Below are positions 50,600 through 62,600 of a stretch of DNA of 64,000 nucleotides, one piece after another. The stretch is from Silene latifolia (taxonomy: Eukaryota; Streptophyta; Magnoliopsida; Caryophyllales; Caryophyllaceae): positions 20,459,541-20,523,540 of the forward strand of contig NC_133537.1 in the NCBI RefSeq assembly GCF_048544455.1, in the 5' to 3' direction. The stretch's first letter is position 1; each line of letters opens with the position of its first letter. The notes below the pieces were generated by a model. The model saw only the letters and a program-made list of their open reading frames with translations. It made no database searches and was not told where the DNA came from. The position numbers were made by a program, and so were the translations under genes.

Positions 50600-53500
50600 C
50601 AATTTTACCTGGGAGTTCTACTGATGTTAAATTTGACATTCCTGAGTTGAATGGTGATAACTATAAGGTCTGGAAAGAGAGAATGCTACTGCAGTTGGGA
50701 TGGTTAGATATTGATTATGCTATTCGGAAAGACGAACCACCTAAACTAACGAAATAAAGCACTAAAGAAGCAATTAATCTTTATGAAAAGTGGGAGAAAT
50801 CTAATCGTCTCTTCATTATGTTCATAAAGACCAGAATTTGTGCTAGTATTCGTGGTTCTGTCGATCAGCATACTAAAGTTAAAGATCTGATTAAGGCCAT
50901 CGATGAGCAGTTTGTAACTTCTGATAAAGCTCTTGCTAGTACCTTAATAATGCAGTTTTCATCTTTGAGGCTCACCGAGAGTAAAGGTGTGCGTGATTAT
51001 ATCATGCGCATGAGGGATATTGCAGCTCAACTTAAGACCTTGGAAGTTACCAAGTCTGACACTTTCCTTGTGCACTTCATTTTATGCACTCTTCCTCCAA
51101 AATATGCTCCTTTTAAGATCTCTTACTATACACATAAGGATAAATGGTCAATTAATAAACTTATGGCCATGTGTGTTCAAGAGGAGGGCAGATTGTTAAT
51201 GGAGGAAGGTGAAAAGGTGAACCTTACTGTTGCTTCTTCTTCAAAGAGGCAAAAGGACCACATTAAAGATAAGGGAAAGGGAAAGATTTCAGCTGAGCTA
51301 GCCATTGGAGTCTACGTGTTTCTTCTGTAAAAAGAAGGGACACATGAAGATAGACTGCATTAAGTTTAAGGCTTGGCTAAAGAAGAAAGGTAATTTCCAT
51401 GCGTTTGTTTGTTATGAATCTAATATGGTTAATGTTAATCATAATACATGGTGGATTGATTCTGGAACTACAATCCATGTTTCGAATACCTTGCAGGGTA
51501 TGACAAACCTAAGGAAATCAGTGGGCAATGAACTTTCAATCTATTCAGGAAACCAGATTAGTTCACATGTGGAGGCCATTGGGACATGCAGTTTAATATT
51601 AAGTAGTGGTTTTATTTTGCATTTGGAAAAGACATTTTATGTTCCGAATTTCTCTAGAAATTTGATTTCAGTATCAAGACTTGTACCTTTGGGTTTTACC
51701 TTTAATTTTTCGGACTACGGATTCGGTATTCTCGAAATTCTGAAATTATTGGTTATGGTATTTTGTCTGATAATTTATATCGTCTTGAACTGCAAAATAA
51801 CATTACTCATAATTCTATGCATGTCAATGCTGGTTTAAAACGTTATATTATGAATGAGAATTCCTCTATTTTGTGGCACCGGAGATTGGGACATATCTCC
51901 ATTGAGAGGGTAAAAAGATTAGTAAAGGATGGAGTACTTGATACTTTAGACTTTACTGATTTTGATACTTGTGTTAGTTGCATTAAGAGTAAGCAAACTA
52001 ACATGTCTAAGAAAGGTGCAAAGAGAAGTTCTAGCCTATTAGAAATCATACATACGGATATTTGTTGTCCGGACATGAACGCTAATGATCCAAAATATTT
52101 TATCACCTTTATTGATGATTACTCACGTTATATGTATCTTTACTTACTTCATTCTAAGGATGAAGCTTTTGATGCCTTTAAATTGTTTAAGGCTGAAGTA
52201 TAGAACCTATGCGGTAAGCGCATTAAGATTGTGAGATCTGAAAGAGGTGGTGAATACTATGGTAGATACACTGAGAACGGACAAGCACCTGGTCCATTTG
52301 CTAAATTTCTTCAAGAGCGTGGGATTGTTGCCCAATACATTATGCTTGGTTCTCCAGATCAGAATGGTGTAGTAGAAAGAAGATATAGGACATTAATTGA
52401 GATGGTGCGTTGTTGGAGAAGTAATGTTAAACTTCCTTCATTTTTGTGGGTTGATGCTCTTAAGACGGCAGCGTATATATTAAATCGGGTTCCTTCCAAG
52501 GCTGTGTCTAAGACATCTTTTGAGTTATTTAAAGGATGGAAACCGAGTTTGAGACATATACGCATTTGGGGATGCCCTTCGGAGGTGAGAGTGTATAATC
52601 CACAAGAAAAGAAACTTGATCCAAGGACTATTCGTCGGTATTTCATTGGATATGCCGAAAAGTCTAAGGGTTGTAGGTTTTATTATCCATCTCATAGTAC
52701 AAGGATTGTGGAGTCAAGAAATGCTAAATTTCTTGAGAATGACTTAATCAGTAGGAGTGACCTAATTTAGGACATTGTCCTGGAGAGGGATCATCATGAA
52801 GTTCCACCTTCTGATTCAAGTGGCAGATTGGTTGTCATTCACACTCCTCAAGTTCAATCGAGTGTTACTCAACCAGTGATAGAAATTCCACAAAATGTCG
52901 ATCAAAATATGGTAGATCATAATGAGGAAGATGTTCACCATGAGGATGAACAACTTCCATTAAGAAGATCTATTCGTGAAAGGAGATCGGCTATTCCTGA
53001 TGATTATGAAGTATATCTACAAGAATTGGATTATAATAATGTTGAGCCGATAATGATCCTATGTCGTTTTCACAAGCCGTAAGTTCTACAGATTCAAACT
53101 TATGGATGAATGCTATGAAAGATGAGATGAATTCTATGGCATCTAATGGAGTTTGGGATCTCGTTGTATTGCCTGATGGTGTAAAACCTATTGGGTGCAA
53201 GTGGGTCTATAAAACTAAAAGAGATTCACTTGGTAATATCGAGAGACATAAGGCAAGACTCGTTGCTAAAGGATTCACTCAAAGGGAAGGAATTGACTAC
53301 ACAGAGACCTTTTCTCCTGTATCAAAGAAAGATTCTTTTCGAATTGTCATGGCATTAGTAGCTCATTTTGATTACGAGTTACATCAGATGGATGTGAAAA
53401 CAGCATTTTTCAATGGTGATTTAAAGGAAGAGGTTTATATGAAACAACTTGAAGGATTCTTCTCTAAAGATGGTGAGCATTTGGTTTGTAAGCTAAATAA

Positions 53501-54624
53501 ATCCATATACGGTTTAAAACAAGCTTCCCGCCAATGGTATAAGAAATTCTATGAAGTTATTTCTTCATTTGGTTTCGAAGAAAATATAATGGATCAATGT
53601 ATATATCTTAAGGTCAGTGGGAGTAAAGTTTGTTTTCTACTGTTGTATGTGGATGATATTTTGCTAGCAGCCAATGATAAAGGGTTGCTACATGAGGTAA
53701 AACAATTCCTTTCAAGTAATTTTGATATGAAGGATATGGGTGAGGCATCTTATGTCATTGGCATTAAGATCCATAGAGATAGATCTCGAGGCATTTTGGG
53801 GTTGTCTCAAGAGGCCTATATCAATAAAGTACTTGAAAGATTCAGGATGAAATATTGTTCACCAAGTGTAGTACCAATTGTGAAAGGTGACCGGTTTTGC
53901 TTGGACCAGTGCCCCAGGAATGACATTGAAAGAGAACAAATAAAGAATATTCCATATGCTTCAGCTGTTGGTAGCATTATGTATGCTCAGGTCTGTACTA
54001 GACCCGACATTGCACATGCGGTTGGAGTGTTAGGAAGATATCAGAGTAACCCAGGTCTTGATCACTGGAAGGCTGCAAAGAAAGTGTTGAGATACCTTCA
54101 AGGTACTAAGGATTACATGCTTATGTTTAGAATTTGAGAATCTTGAAGTAGTAGGTTACTCCGACTCCGACTACGCTGGTTGCATAGATTCACGTAAATC
54201 CACATCAGGATATGTGTTTATGCTAGCTGATGGAGCTGTGTCATGGAGGAGTGTGAAGCAAACCTTGACGGCTACTTCTACTATGGAGGCTGAGTTCGTA
54301 TCTTGTTTTGAGGCTACCTCACATGGTGTTTGGTTGAAAAGTTTCATATCTGGGCTTAGAGTTATTGACTCTATTTGTAGGCCGCTAAGAATGTATTGTG
54401 ATAATTTAGCTGCTGTGTTTATGGCTAAGAATAATAAAAGTGGAAGTCGAAGTAAACACATCGACATAAAGTATCTAGCCATAAAGGAGCGTGTTCAGGA
54501 AAAGAAAGTGATCATTGAACACATTAGCACAGAGTTGATGATTGCAGATCCCTTGACTAAAGGCATGCCAATTAAGACTTTTAAGGATCATGTAGTGAGA
54601 ATGGGACTCGGTTCCATCATGTAG
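50600..54624 (+). pseudogene. gag-pol: Gag-pol of the TAR/Tork-like copia, decayed
   Basis: Gag starts with FDIPELNGDNYKVWKERM after a possible splice acceptor. Lesions in order: TAA at 50755, frameshift near 51305, frameshift near 51740, TAG at 52201, TAA at 52768, frameshift near 53065, frameshift near 54137. Motifs still visible: knuckle CFFCKKKGHMKIDC, protease WWIDSGTTIHVSN, integrase LWHRRLGHIS, CVSCIKSKQ and HTDICCPD, reverse transcriptase with YVDD intact (53646-53657), and RNase H to MGLGSIM-stop at 54624. Most of the polymerase (53061-54137) is one open frame. Confidence 0.85.
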
Positions 54625-54891
54625 TACATTCATTAAGTTTTTGTAAGAAACTTTTATTAAGTTGGATATTTTCTCATTTGGATTTATATGCGCATATTTA
54701 TTAAAGTTATGTTGAGAAATATCATTTTGTTTGAACCTCGAGTAAACATGGGGTTTACTCATTAAGTTAAATGTGTGTGGTGTGAGTGACTTGATATATT
54801 CTGATACATGGAAGATTAATTTTTGCTCTAAGAGAATTCGTCGCCATGATCCATATCTTGTGTCTCTTGTTAAATGGACCAAGTAGGAGAA
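54625..54891 (+). other. 3' untranslated stretch and purine tract of the TAR/Tork-like copia
   Basis: AT-rich, ending AAGTAGGAGAA at 54881-54891 just before TGTAAGATACTCC. Confidence 0.6.
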
Positions 54892-55310
54892 TGTAAGATA
54901 CTCCATAAAATAAATAAGTATTTTATTAATATTTAATTAAGTTATTTTATGGAAATTAAGTTGGTCCATTGTATGGTGGAATTTACCTAGGATTCTGTTT
55001 CCACTATTATCTCCCATAACTTATCATTCACAATTTAGGAAACTGTTCAGTTGACTCTTTGATGGCAAGAGTCTATATAAGGGGAATATATTTATTCTGA
55101 TTAAGGTTCACCAATCCTACCTCATTAAGAAAATACACCATCTAAATTGTGAGGCTGAGGGTTTGGAAACCAAGTCAGATTTGGGGCATAAGAAATTGGG
55201 TTATTCATTAAAACGGATCAATTATTTCAAGCAATGGCTGGAGGTAAGTAATCGATCTCTTTTATTGCTTCCGCATTCAGTTTATACATGTTAATTATGA
55301 GACTAGAACA
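54892..55310 (+). repeat. 3' LTR of the TAR/Tork-like copia (about 0.42 kb)
   Basis: TGTAAGATACTCCATAAAAT to ACTAGAACA; the right end is inferred from the TG...CA rule. TATATAAG at 55074 is the promoter. Downstream in the transcribed part is ATGGCTGGAG|GTAAGT (55234-55249), a start codon followed by a consensus splice donor. Confidence 0.6.
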
Positions 55311-55578
55311 TGTTAATTTTAGATTATAAAACTTACATTGGGTGGTTTAATGGTGTTGACCGAATGACCCTTAATCATTAAGGGTTTGATTTGCAAAGTT
55401 GTTGACTTAAACAATTGATAAATTTAAATTTTAAATGATTTTAAGCTATATGGGCCGAGGCACATGGATAATTTAGAAAGCTTTGGTAAAATCTTTTTGG
55501 TACTAAGTTGTTAATAATACATTTTGATAATGAATAATTAATAGTTTAGTAAAATTAGATTGTATAGTTGTTGCTTAC
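55311..55578. other. AT-rich sequence between two copia elements
   Basis: No gene, repeat or element end recognised. CTTAC at 55574-55578 would be the left target duplication of SIRE-3. Confidence 0.4.
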
Positions 55579-57174
55579 TGTTGAACCATATAACTTATAT
55601 GTTTATGTTTTGATGATGTCAAGGTGCTTTATATTTTATATACTTGTTGCGTATAATCGTTTGTCAAGTGTTTTAGAATTAACCTATTACGAGCAACAAA
55701 GAAGATTGTGACAATTGCATGTAAAGTTCAAGCCTTTATTCAAAGATCAAACGATTCAAGATTCATTCAAGAAGTATGTGAAGACGGAGTTCGTCTAAAG
55801 ATTAATCAAGCTTGGATGATGACGTAGCCTATACTCAAAGATCTCCTTGAAGATTAGAATAGTATAGGTGATTATCTCGTAATGATAATAAAGAATGAGT
55901 TTCTTGATTTGGTAAAGTTATAGTTTTGCAGCTATAACATTACTAGTAAAAGAGCTCAATGTTATAGCTCCCCTACTATAACATTGAGATGCTGAGTTTT
56001 TAAGCACGACTTATAATTGTTTCGAAAATTGTTTTATAATTGTTTAAAGTTTATTTTAAATGTTTTAATGAAAGTATTTATATAATATAGCCCGGTTTAG
56101 TGAGGAGTTCGGCTTTGTATTGGACGTTAATTAGTAGTTGTAATGGATCAACTTATGAGTTGGACTTTGCTACTAATTAGGGTTTCAACATAACCTCTCT
56201 TAAAACTTAAATTCAAAATCATATGTTAAGGCTAGGGTTTGCACGAGTCACGAGGCATATGAGCCGTGACATCTCGTGTTACCTAGGGTATATTAGGTAA
56301 AGATTTTATTCTATAATTATATCTTTACATATCTTATATATCTTACTTAATATATTTGTTTATGATAAAAGATATTCTTGTTTTAGGAAATCTTATCATG
56401 ATCTTAGAATTTATAGTAAAGATAATATTTGAATAGATTATATTCTATCTTTTGGAATATTCTTTATTATCTTTTAAGGCTTTTAGGAAAGAGATAATAA
56501 GAAGATATGATTTGTTTTTATATCTTATTATTTTGGCTATTAGGGTTTGTGTAAAACAGTGTAGCCTACTCCTTCCTTCCCTATAAATACTTTGTTATTT
56601 ACGACATCTAAAATAGAGACCTTAAGCATAAAAATTGATTTCAACTTTGCAAAGCAAACCGTGTGTTTTCCAAGAAAAACCGTTTTGTTATTTTGAAAGG
56701 TCGTGTGTTTTAAAACTCGCATACTTGTTCTTATTTTATCGTTATAAGATAATAGTGCTTAGTTGATTTCTTAACTTGTTCATTAACGTGAACCTTTGTT
56801 AGAATCATTAGTGCTTTCTTATTAGCGTAAGTTAGTCACTCGAGTGTTTAACGGTACTCATTGAGTTATAGCTAGAGTTAGTTGTACGAGTTGGGTTAGT
56901 AAATTTGTAATCCGTAGAAAGGTACTAAATTTATTAATCGAGAATAGTGGACGTAGGTTTCGACTTGTGAAACTGAACCACTTCAAAAACCGTGTGTCTT
57001 TTCGTTCTTTCGCTTGCTTCGTTTATTTCGTTTACTTCCATTAGTTGATTGGTTAAAGTTTAATCAATAAACTTTAAATAATCAATTACACACACATAAT
57101 CAAAAAAGCTTTCAAAAGTTTTAAATCCTCAATTCACCCCCCCTCTTGAATATTTTGGATCAATAGACTCTTCA
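55579..57174 (+). repeat. 5' LTR of SIRE-3 (1.6 kb)
   Basis: TGTTGAACCATATAACTT...CAATAGACTCTTCA. TATAAATA at 56582. Two hairpins: GTTATAG...CTATAAC at 55917-55938 and a perfect 13 bp one at 55955-55988 with the same arms as in SIRE-1. Confidence 0.9.
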
Positions 57175-57176
57175 AT

Positions 57177-57188
57177 TGGTATCAGAGC
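57177..57188 (+). other. Primer-binding site of SIRE-3
   Basis: TGGTATCAGAGC, two bases after the LTR; initiator-tRNA-Met type. Confidence 0.9.
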
Positions 57189-57282
57189 CTCGTGCTCTTG
57201 ATTGCCTAACCGCAAAGAGGCTGATCTATCTTGTTTTTCATTTATCTTATTGTTTTATATTCCACTGTCTATCACGTGATAA

Positions 57283-59670
57283 ATGGATTCCAAATATCTC
57301 AAGTGTCCCGTCTTTGATGGGAAGAATTACGGATTATGGAAAAACATGATGACTCACTATGTGAAAGGACACGATTGGGAGTGCTGGAGGATTATTCAAA
57401 ACAGACCGCCCAAAATTCTTGTGGCATCCGAGGAAGGCACTACCTATGAAAAGAAAGAAGAGGACTATGTCGAGGCCGACTACAAGAAGGCCGAAAAGAA
57501 CTCCAAAGCGATAAGTCTCCTGCAAAATGGAATGACTTCTACTGAGTTTGATCGGTTCTCTTCATGTTCCACGGTCAAGGAGATATGGGATGGGTTTGAA
57601 TTAGCTTATGAGGGTACTTCCATTGTTAGGAAGCACCGAATAGATTTGCTTATGCAAAAATATGAGCTATTCATTATGGAGCCTAATGAGTCCTTAGATA
57701 GCATGTCTGCATGGTTTTCGAGCATCATAAACGAACTAAAAAACCTAGGTAGGAAATTCAGTACTGAGGACATTGCTAGAAAGGTTCTTAGGAGCCTTAC
57801 TACGAAGTGGCGTGCTAAGGTCACTGCAATGGAGAAATCACGAGATCTTGAAACGCTTTCCTATCAAGAACTCATTGGTGCTCTCATGGCCCATGAAATT
57901 ACTCTTAACAAAGATGACGCTGAACCAAGTCGCAATAAGAGTATGGCCTTAAAGAGTGAAGAAGTTGACTCTGAAATAGAGGATGAAACTGTTCTGTTTG
58001 CACGCTGTTTTAAAAATAGGATATTTCGAAACAAACAAACAAAATCATCCTACAACAACAACAACAAATCGTCCAATAAGAAGGTTACTGATTCAAAGTC
58101 GTCTTTCGCAAATAGAGGATGCTTCAAGTGTGGAGAATTTGGTCATATGATCAAAGATTGTCCAACATGGGAGAAGATAAAGGACAAGACAAAACGTGAG
58201 AAGACAAAGAGAGAATTCAAACAAGTTATGATGGCTTCGTGTTGGGGAGACCTTGACTCAGAAGATGACGAGGAATCTGAAGACGACGAAGTGGCCAACC
58301 TTTGTCTCAACAATGTTAGTCTTGACCTAATCTCCGACAGTGACGATGAAAGCACAATTTCTCACTCAAACTATTGCTTTCTTGGAGAATCAGACGAAGA
58401 TGACGATGAAGAGGTAAGTTATCTTAAGTTAAAAAAGCGTGTTAAGAAATTGTCTAAAAGGGCTTTAATTGAATACTTTGAACAATCTCTTGATAAGTGT
58501 CACGAACAGGATTTGGAATTGAAAGATCTAAAGGAACAGATTCTCGAAATCGCAGAAGAGAATCATACTCTCAAGGCTAAAGCTAAGAAGTTGAAATCTA
58601 AAGATATAGATGAGAAGGCTACAACATTAGATTCTACTATAGCTGAAAAGAAGGAATTAGAGTCCAAAGTTATAGCTAATGAAGCTATAACTTCAGACCT
58701 AAAGCTTAACATCAAGCACCTTCAAGCCAAAGTTATAGCTAATGAAGCTATAACTTTAGAACTTAGAAAAGCCAAAGAACTTTTGGAAGCTAAGGTCACA
58801 TCTAATGAAGTAGTGATCTTAGACCAAAAGAAAGAGATAGATTCTATTTCAAAGCAATTAAAAGAATCTAAAACCGATATGATCAATGTTAAGAAACACC
58901 ACACCGATGTTGTGTTCATTCTTAATAAACGATTCCAAGACTTTCGTGATAACTTTAAAAAGGACAATGATGTAGATCACACGAAATGTCAAGACGAAAT
59001 TAAAACCCTAAAAGACCTACTTCTACACGCTAGAAAGGTCCATGATAAGTGGGAAGGTAGCACAAAAGTCCTAAACTTCCTAACCAAACAATCAGACAAT
59101 AATATGAAGATGGGGTTAGGACATGAGTGCTACAACCGTAGAGATCACTCTAAATGCAAATCAACACCTTCGGATTTTGATTTCAGAAAAAGGAAGTATG
59201 CTGATCTTCCTGAATACGTGATTTGCAATTATTGTGGTCATACAGGTCACATCCAAATCAATTGTGTCAAAAAGGCTCATGATATACGAAAAAATGCCGA
59301 ACATGCTAAAACTGTTGACACAGTTGTCGAGGATAAGGAAACCCCCACTAACGAACCTAACGAAGAAAGGAACAATAAATTTCGTTGGTTCTATGACATG
59401 GCCTTTGACTACGCTAAGAAACCTAGTACCTCACAAAACCCTTGTCGATCTCAACCTAGTAAACCTACTTACAAGGCAAATAGTCGTGAAAGACCTAGAG
59501 AAATTCCTAGACCTAGAGAAAACCCTAACCCTAGAACTCCTCCTAAACCAAATAAACCAAGGGTTAGAAAAACGGTTATTAGACAAGTTTGGATTCGAAA
59601 GAACTTAGTTTATAGAGTAACTAATCATAAGGGACCCAACTTAGCTTGGGTACCTAAAAACTGTATCTAA
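57283..59670 (+). CDS. gag: Gag of SIRE-3
   Basis: 795 codons. The N-terminus (MDSKYLKCPVFDGKNYGLW) is the copia gag fold, and a UBN2-like region reaches about residue 210. Knuckle 1 is CFKCGEFGHMIKDC (residues 280-293) and knuckle 2 is CNYCGHTGHIQINC (from 648). Between them is an acidic stretch and a long coiled coil containing repeats of KVIANEAITS. The C-terminus is Pro/Arg-rich and ends AWVPKNCI-TAA. Gag builds the particle and binds RNA. The same stop position occurs in SIRE-2 gag. Its coiled-coil repeats are encoded by perfect DNA hairpins at 58667-58693 and 58730-58756. The length is large for copia gag, as expected in SIRE/Maximus. Confidence 0.9.
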   Translation: MDSKYLKCPVFDGKNYGLWKNMMTHYVKGHDWECWRIIQNRPPKILVASEEGTTYEKKEEDYVEADYKKAEKNSKAISLLQNGMTSTEFDRFSSCSTVKEIWDGFELAYEGTSIVRKHRIDLLMQKYELFIMEPNESLDSMSAWFSSIINELKNLGRKFSTEDIARKVLRSLTTKWRAKVTAMEKSRDLETLSYQELIGALMAHEITLNKDDAEPSRNKSMALKSEEVDSEIEDETVLFARCFKNRIFRNKQTKSSYNNNNKSSNKKVTDSKSSFANRGCFKCGEFGHMIKDCPTWEKIKDKTKREKTKREFKQVMMASCWGDLDSEDDEESEDDEVANLCLNNVSLDLISDSDDESTISHSNYCFLGESDEDDDEEVSYLKLKKRVKKLSKRALIEYFEQSLDKCHEQDLELKDLKEQILEIAEENHTLKAKAKKLKSKDIDEKATTLDSTIAEKKELESKVIANEAITSDLKLNIKHLQAKVIANEAITLELRKAKELLEAKVTSNEVVILDQKKEIDSISKQLKESKTDMINVKKHHTDVVFILNKRFQDFRDNFKKDNDVDHTKCQDEIKTLKDLLLHARKVHDKWEGSTKVLNFLTKQSDNNMKMGLGHECYNRRDHSKCKSTPSDFDFRKRKYADLPEYVICNYCGHTGHIQINCVKKAHDIRKNAEHAKTVDTVVEDKETPTNEPNEERNNKFRWFYDMAFDYAKKPSTSQNPCRSQPSKPTYKANSRERPREIPRPRENPNPRTPPKPNKPRVRKTVIRQVWIRKNLVYRVTNHKGPNLAWVPKNCI

Positions 59671-59688
59671 TCCTTTCTGCAGGAAGAA

Positions 59689-62600
59689 GTGAAAGAAAAC
59701 AATCAATGGTATCTTGACAGTGGATGTTCAAGACACATGACCGGAGATAAGAATCTATTTCTTTCACTCAAGCCCTTCAACGGAGCCAAAGTGACGTTCG
59801 GGGACAACAAAAAGGGAAAAGTAATCGGCGTTGGCAAAATCGGAATCTCTAAGTCTCACTCGATCAGTGATGTTTATCTCGTGGACGGTCTAAAACATAA
59901 CTTGCTAAGCATTTCTCAACTATGCGACAAAGGTAGCAAAGTAGTTTTTCATATTGATAGTTGTCGCATTATTATTGAAGGAACTAGCAATGTTATTCTT
60001 GAAGGCCACAGAAAAAGGAATGTTTATATGGTAGATTTAAATGTTGTGCCTACTAACTCCTTTTCGTGCATGAAAGTTACACTTGATGATCCTTGTCTAT
60101 GGCATAAACGTTTTGGTCACATTAGCTCACTAACCTTGAATAAACTCAAGAAGTGGGACTTGGTTGAAGGGTTACCTAAGATCAAGTTCGACCAAGAAAA
60201 AATGTGTGACACGTGTGCAAGGTGTAAACAAGTAAGATCATCATTCAAACCAAAAAGAGTAGTAAGCACAAATCAAGCCTTGGAATTAGTACACATGGAA
60301 TTATGTGGACCAATGAAGGTAAGGAGTAGAGGAGGATCCAGGTACGTCTTCGTTCTTGTTGACGACTACTCAAGGTATGTATGGCCTATCTTTCTTCATT
60401 CAAAAGACTAAACTTTTGATGAATTTGATTGTCTTATGAAACGTGTTCAAAACAAATATAAGACTAATCTTGTATCTATTCGTACGGATCATGGCACCGA
60501 ATTTGATAATCAAACTTTTATAGAATATTGTAGAGTTAATGGTGTAGGGCATAACTTTTCTGCACCAAGAACTCCTCAACAAAACGTTGTCGTTGAACGT
60601 ATGAATAGAACTTTAGAAGATATGGCACGTACAATGCTCTTGTATAGTGGTTTACCTCGTAACTTTTGGGCTGAAGTCATTAGTACTTCTTGCTACATCC
60701 ATAATCGTGCTATGATCCGACCTATTCTTAAGAAAACCCCCTACGAACTCCTTAGAGGTCGAAAACCTAATATCTCCCATCTTCGTTGCTTTGGGAGCAA
60801 GTGCTTTGTGCATAATAACGGTAAAAACCGTTTAAGCAAATTCGACCCTAGAAGTGATGAGGCGATTTTCATAGGATACTCAGATCATAGCAAGGCTTAC
60901 AAAGTCTTCAATAAAAGAACTCTTTGTATTGAAGAAAGTATCCACGTTATTTTTGATGAAGATAACGTGTTCAATAAGCCGTTACAGGATGAGGAAGAAG
61001 ACTTGGATGAACCCGACTTTCGTCTTTCAAGAGACGATCCCTCGGAGTTGGAATTAGAGGATAATGAAATTGAGGGAATAAGTGATGAACTTACTCGTTC
61101 CTCAAAAGATAAAAAGGAGAAAGGCAAAGTTATAGTTGATGATACTATAACATTGACTCAAGACAAGAACTCCCAAACCAATGTTATAGATGATGTTACT
61201 ATAACATTGAATCCAAATCAAAGTGTAGAGTCCGAGGTTATAATCAGCTCAAATACAACACCCGGATTGGATTTAGGAGGAACTTCCTCTAATTCCGAAC
61301 CAAATGAAGTCGGGTCAAGCTCAAATAACGATGAAGAACCAAGCACTTCAACAAAATGGAAATACAAGAACTCACACCCCATGGACAATATTCTTGGAAA
61401 TATTAAGAAGGGTGTTTAAACAAGATGTTCCTTAAACAACTTCTGTTCTTTCTACTCTTTTCTATCCATGATCGAACCAAAGAATATCAATGAAGCTCTT
61501 GCTGAATCAGATTGGATTATAGCTATGCAAGAAGAGCTACAACAGTTCGAAAGAAACAAGGTTTGGCAGTTAGTTCCTAGACCAAAAGATCGTTCAGTCA
61601 TTGGAACTAGGTGGGTCTTCAGGAACAAATTAGATGATGTCGGAGTCATTGTCAGAAACAAAGCAAGATTGGTGGTCCAAGGGTATAATCAACAAGAAGG
61701 AATAGATTATGACGAGACTTTCGCACCTGTTGCTCGCCTTGAAGCTATTAGACTTCTGATATCATTCGCCGCACACAAGGGAATGAAGCTCTTCCAAATG
61801 GATGTCAAGACGGCATTCTTAAACGGTTACTTACTAGAGGAAGTCTTCGTTGAACAGCCCCCTGGATTTAAGAATATCAAATTTGAGGATCACGTGTTCA
61901 AATTGGATAAAGCCCTATATGGATTAAAACAAGCACCTAGGGCTTGGTACGATCGATTATCTAAGTTTCTACTTGACAGTGGATTCAGTAGAGGATCCGT
62001 CGACAAAACCCTATTTCTAAAAACTGAGGGTTCTGACCTTTTGGTTGTTCAAATATACGTCGATGATATCATCTTTGGATCGACCAACCGAAGCTTGTGC
62101 AAATATTTTTCTGAGTTGATGACTTCCGAGTTCGAGATGAGTATGATGGGAGAATTAAAATTCTTCTTAGGGCTGCAAATACAACAAACTGATGAAGGCA
62201 TTAAAATCCATCAACAGAAATACATCAAGGAGTTAATTCGGAAATTCGGAATGGAAAATTCACATGCTATGCCTACTCCAATGGCCGAGAACAAGAAATT
62301 GACATTGGATGAAAACGGTAAATCAGTTGATGAAACTACTTACCGTGGGATGATTGGGTCACTGTTATATTTGACCGCAAGTAGACCCGATATTATGTTT
62401 AGCGTATGCGTTTGTGCGAGATATCAATCATCTCCCAAAGAATCGCATATGACGGCCGTAAAACGAATTTTACGTTACTTGATTGGAACGGCCAACTTAT
62501 ACCTATGGTATCCAATGGAGTGCAATTTTGATCTAGTCGGTTATTCTGATGCCGACTACGTAGGATGTTCTCTAGACAGAAAAAGTACGTCGGGTGTCGC

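Larger units (their letters stand above)
49824..55310 (+). mobile_element. Decayed copia element of a TAR/Tork-like lineage, 5' LTR missing
   Basis: Gag, protease, integrase, reverse transcriptase and RNase H in copia order, then a purine tract and a short LTR. It has no envelope-like ORF. RNase H end motifs (GSRSKHIDIKYLAIKERVQ, MIADPLTKGMPIKTF) are unlike SIRE and suggest TAR or Tork; the lineage call is tentative. Confidence 0.75.
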
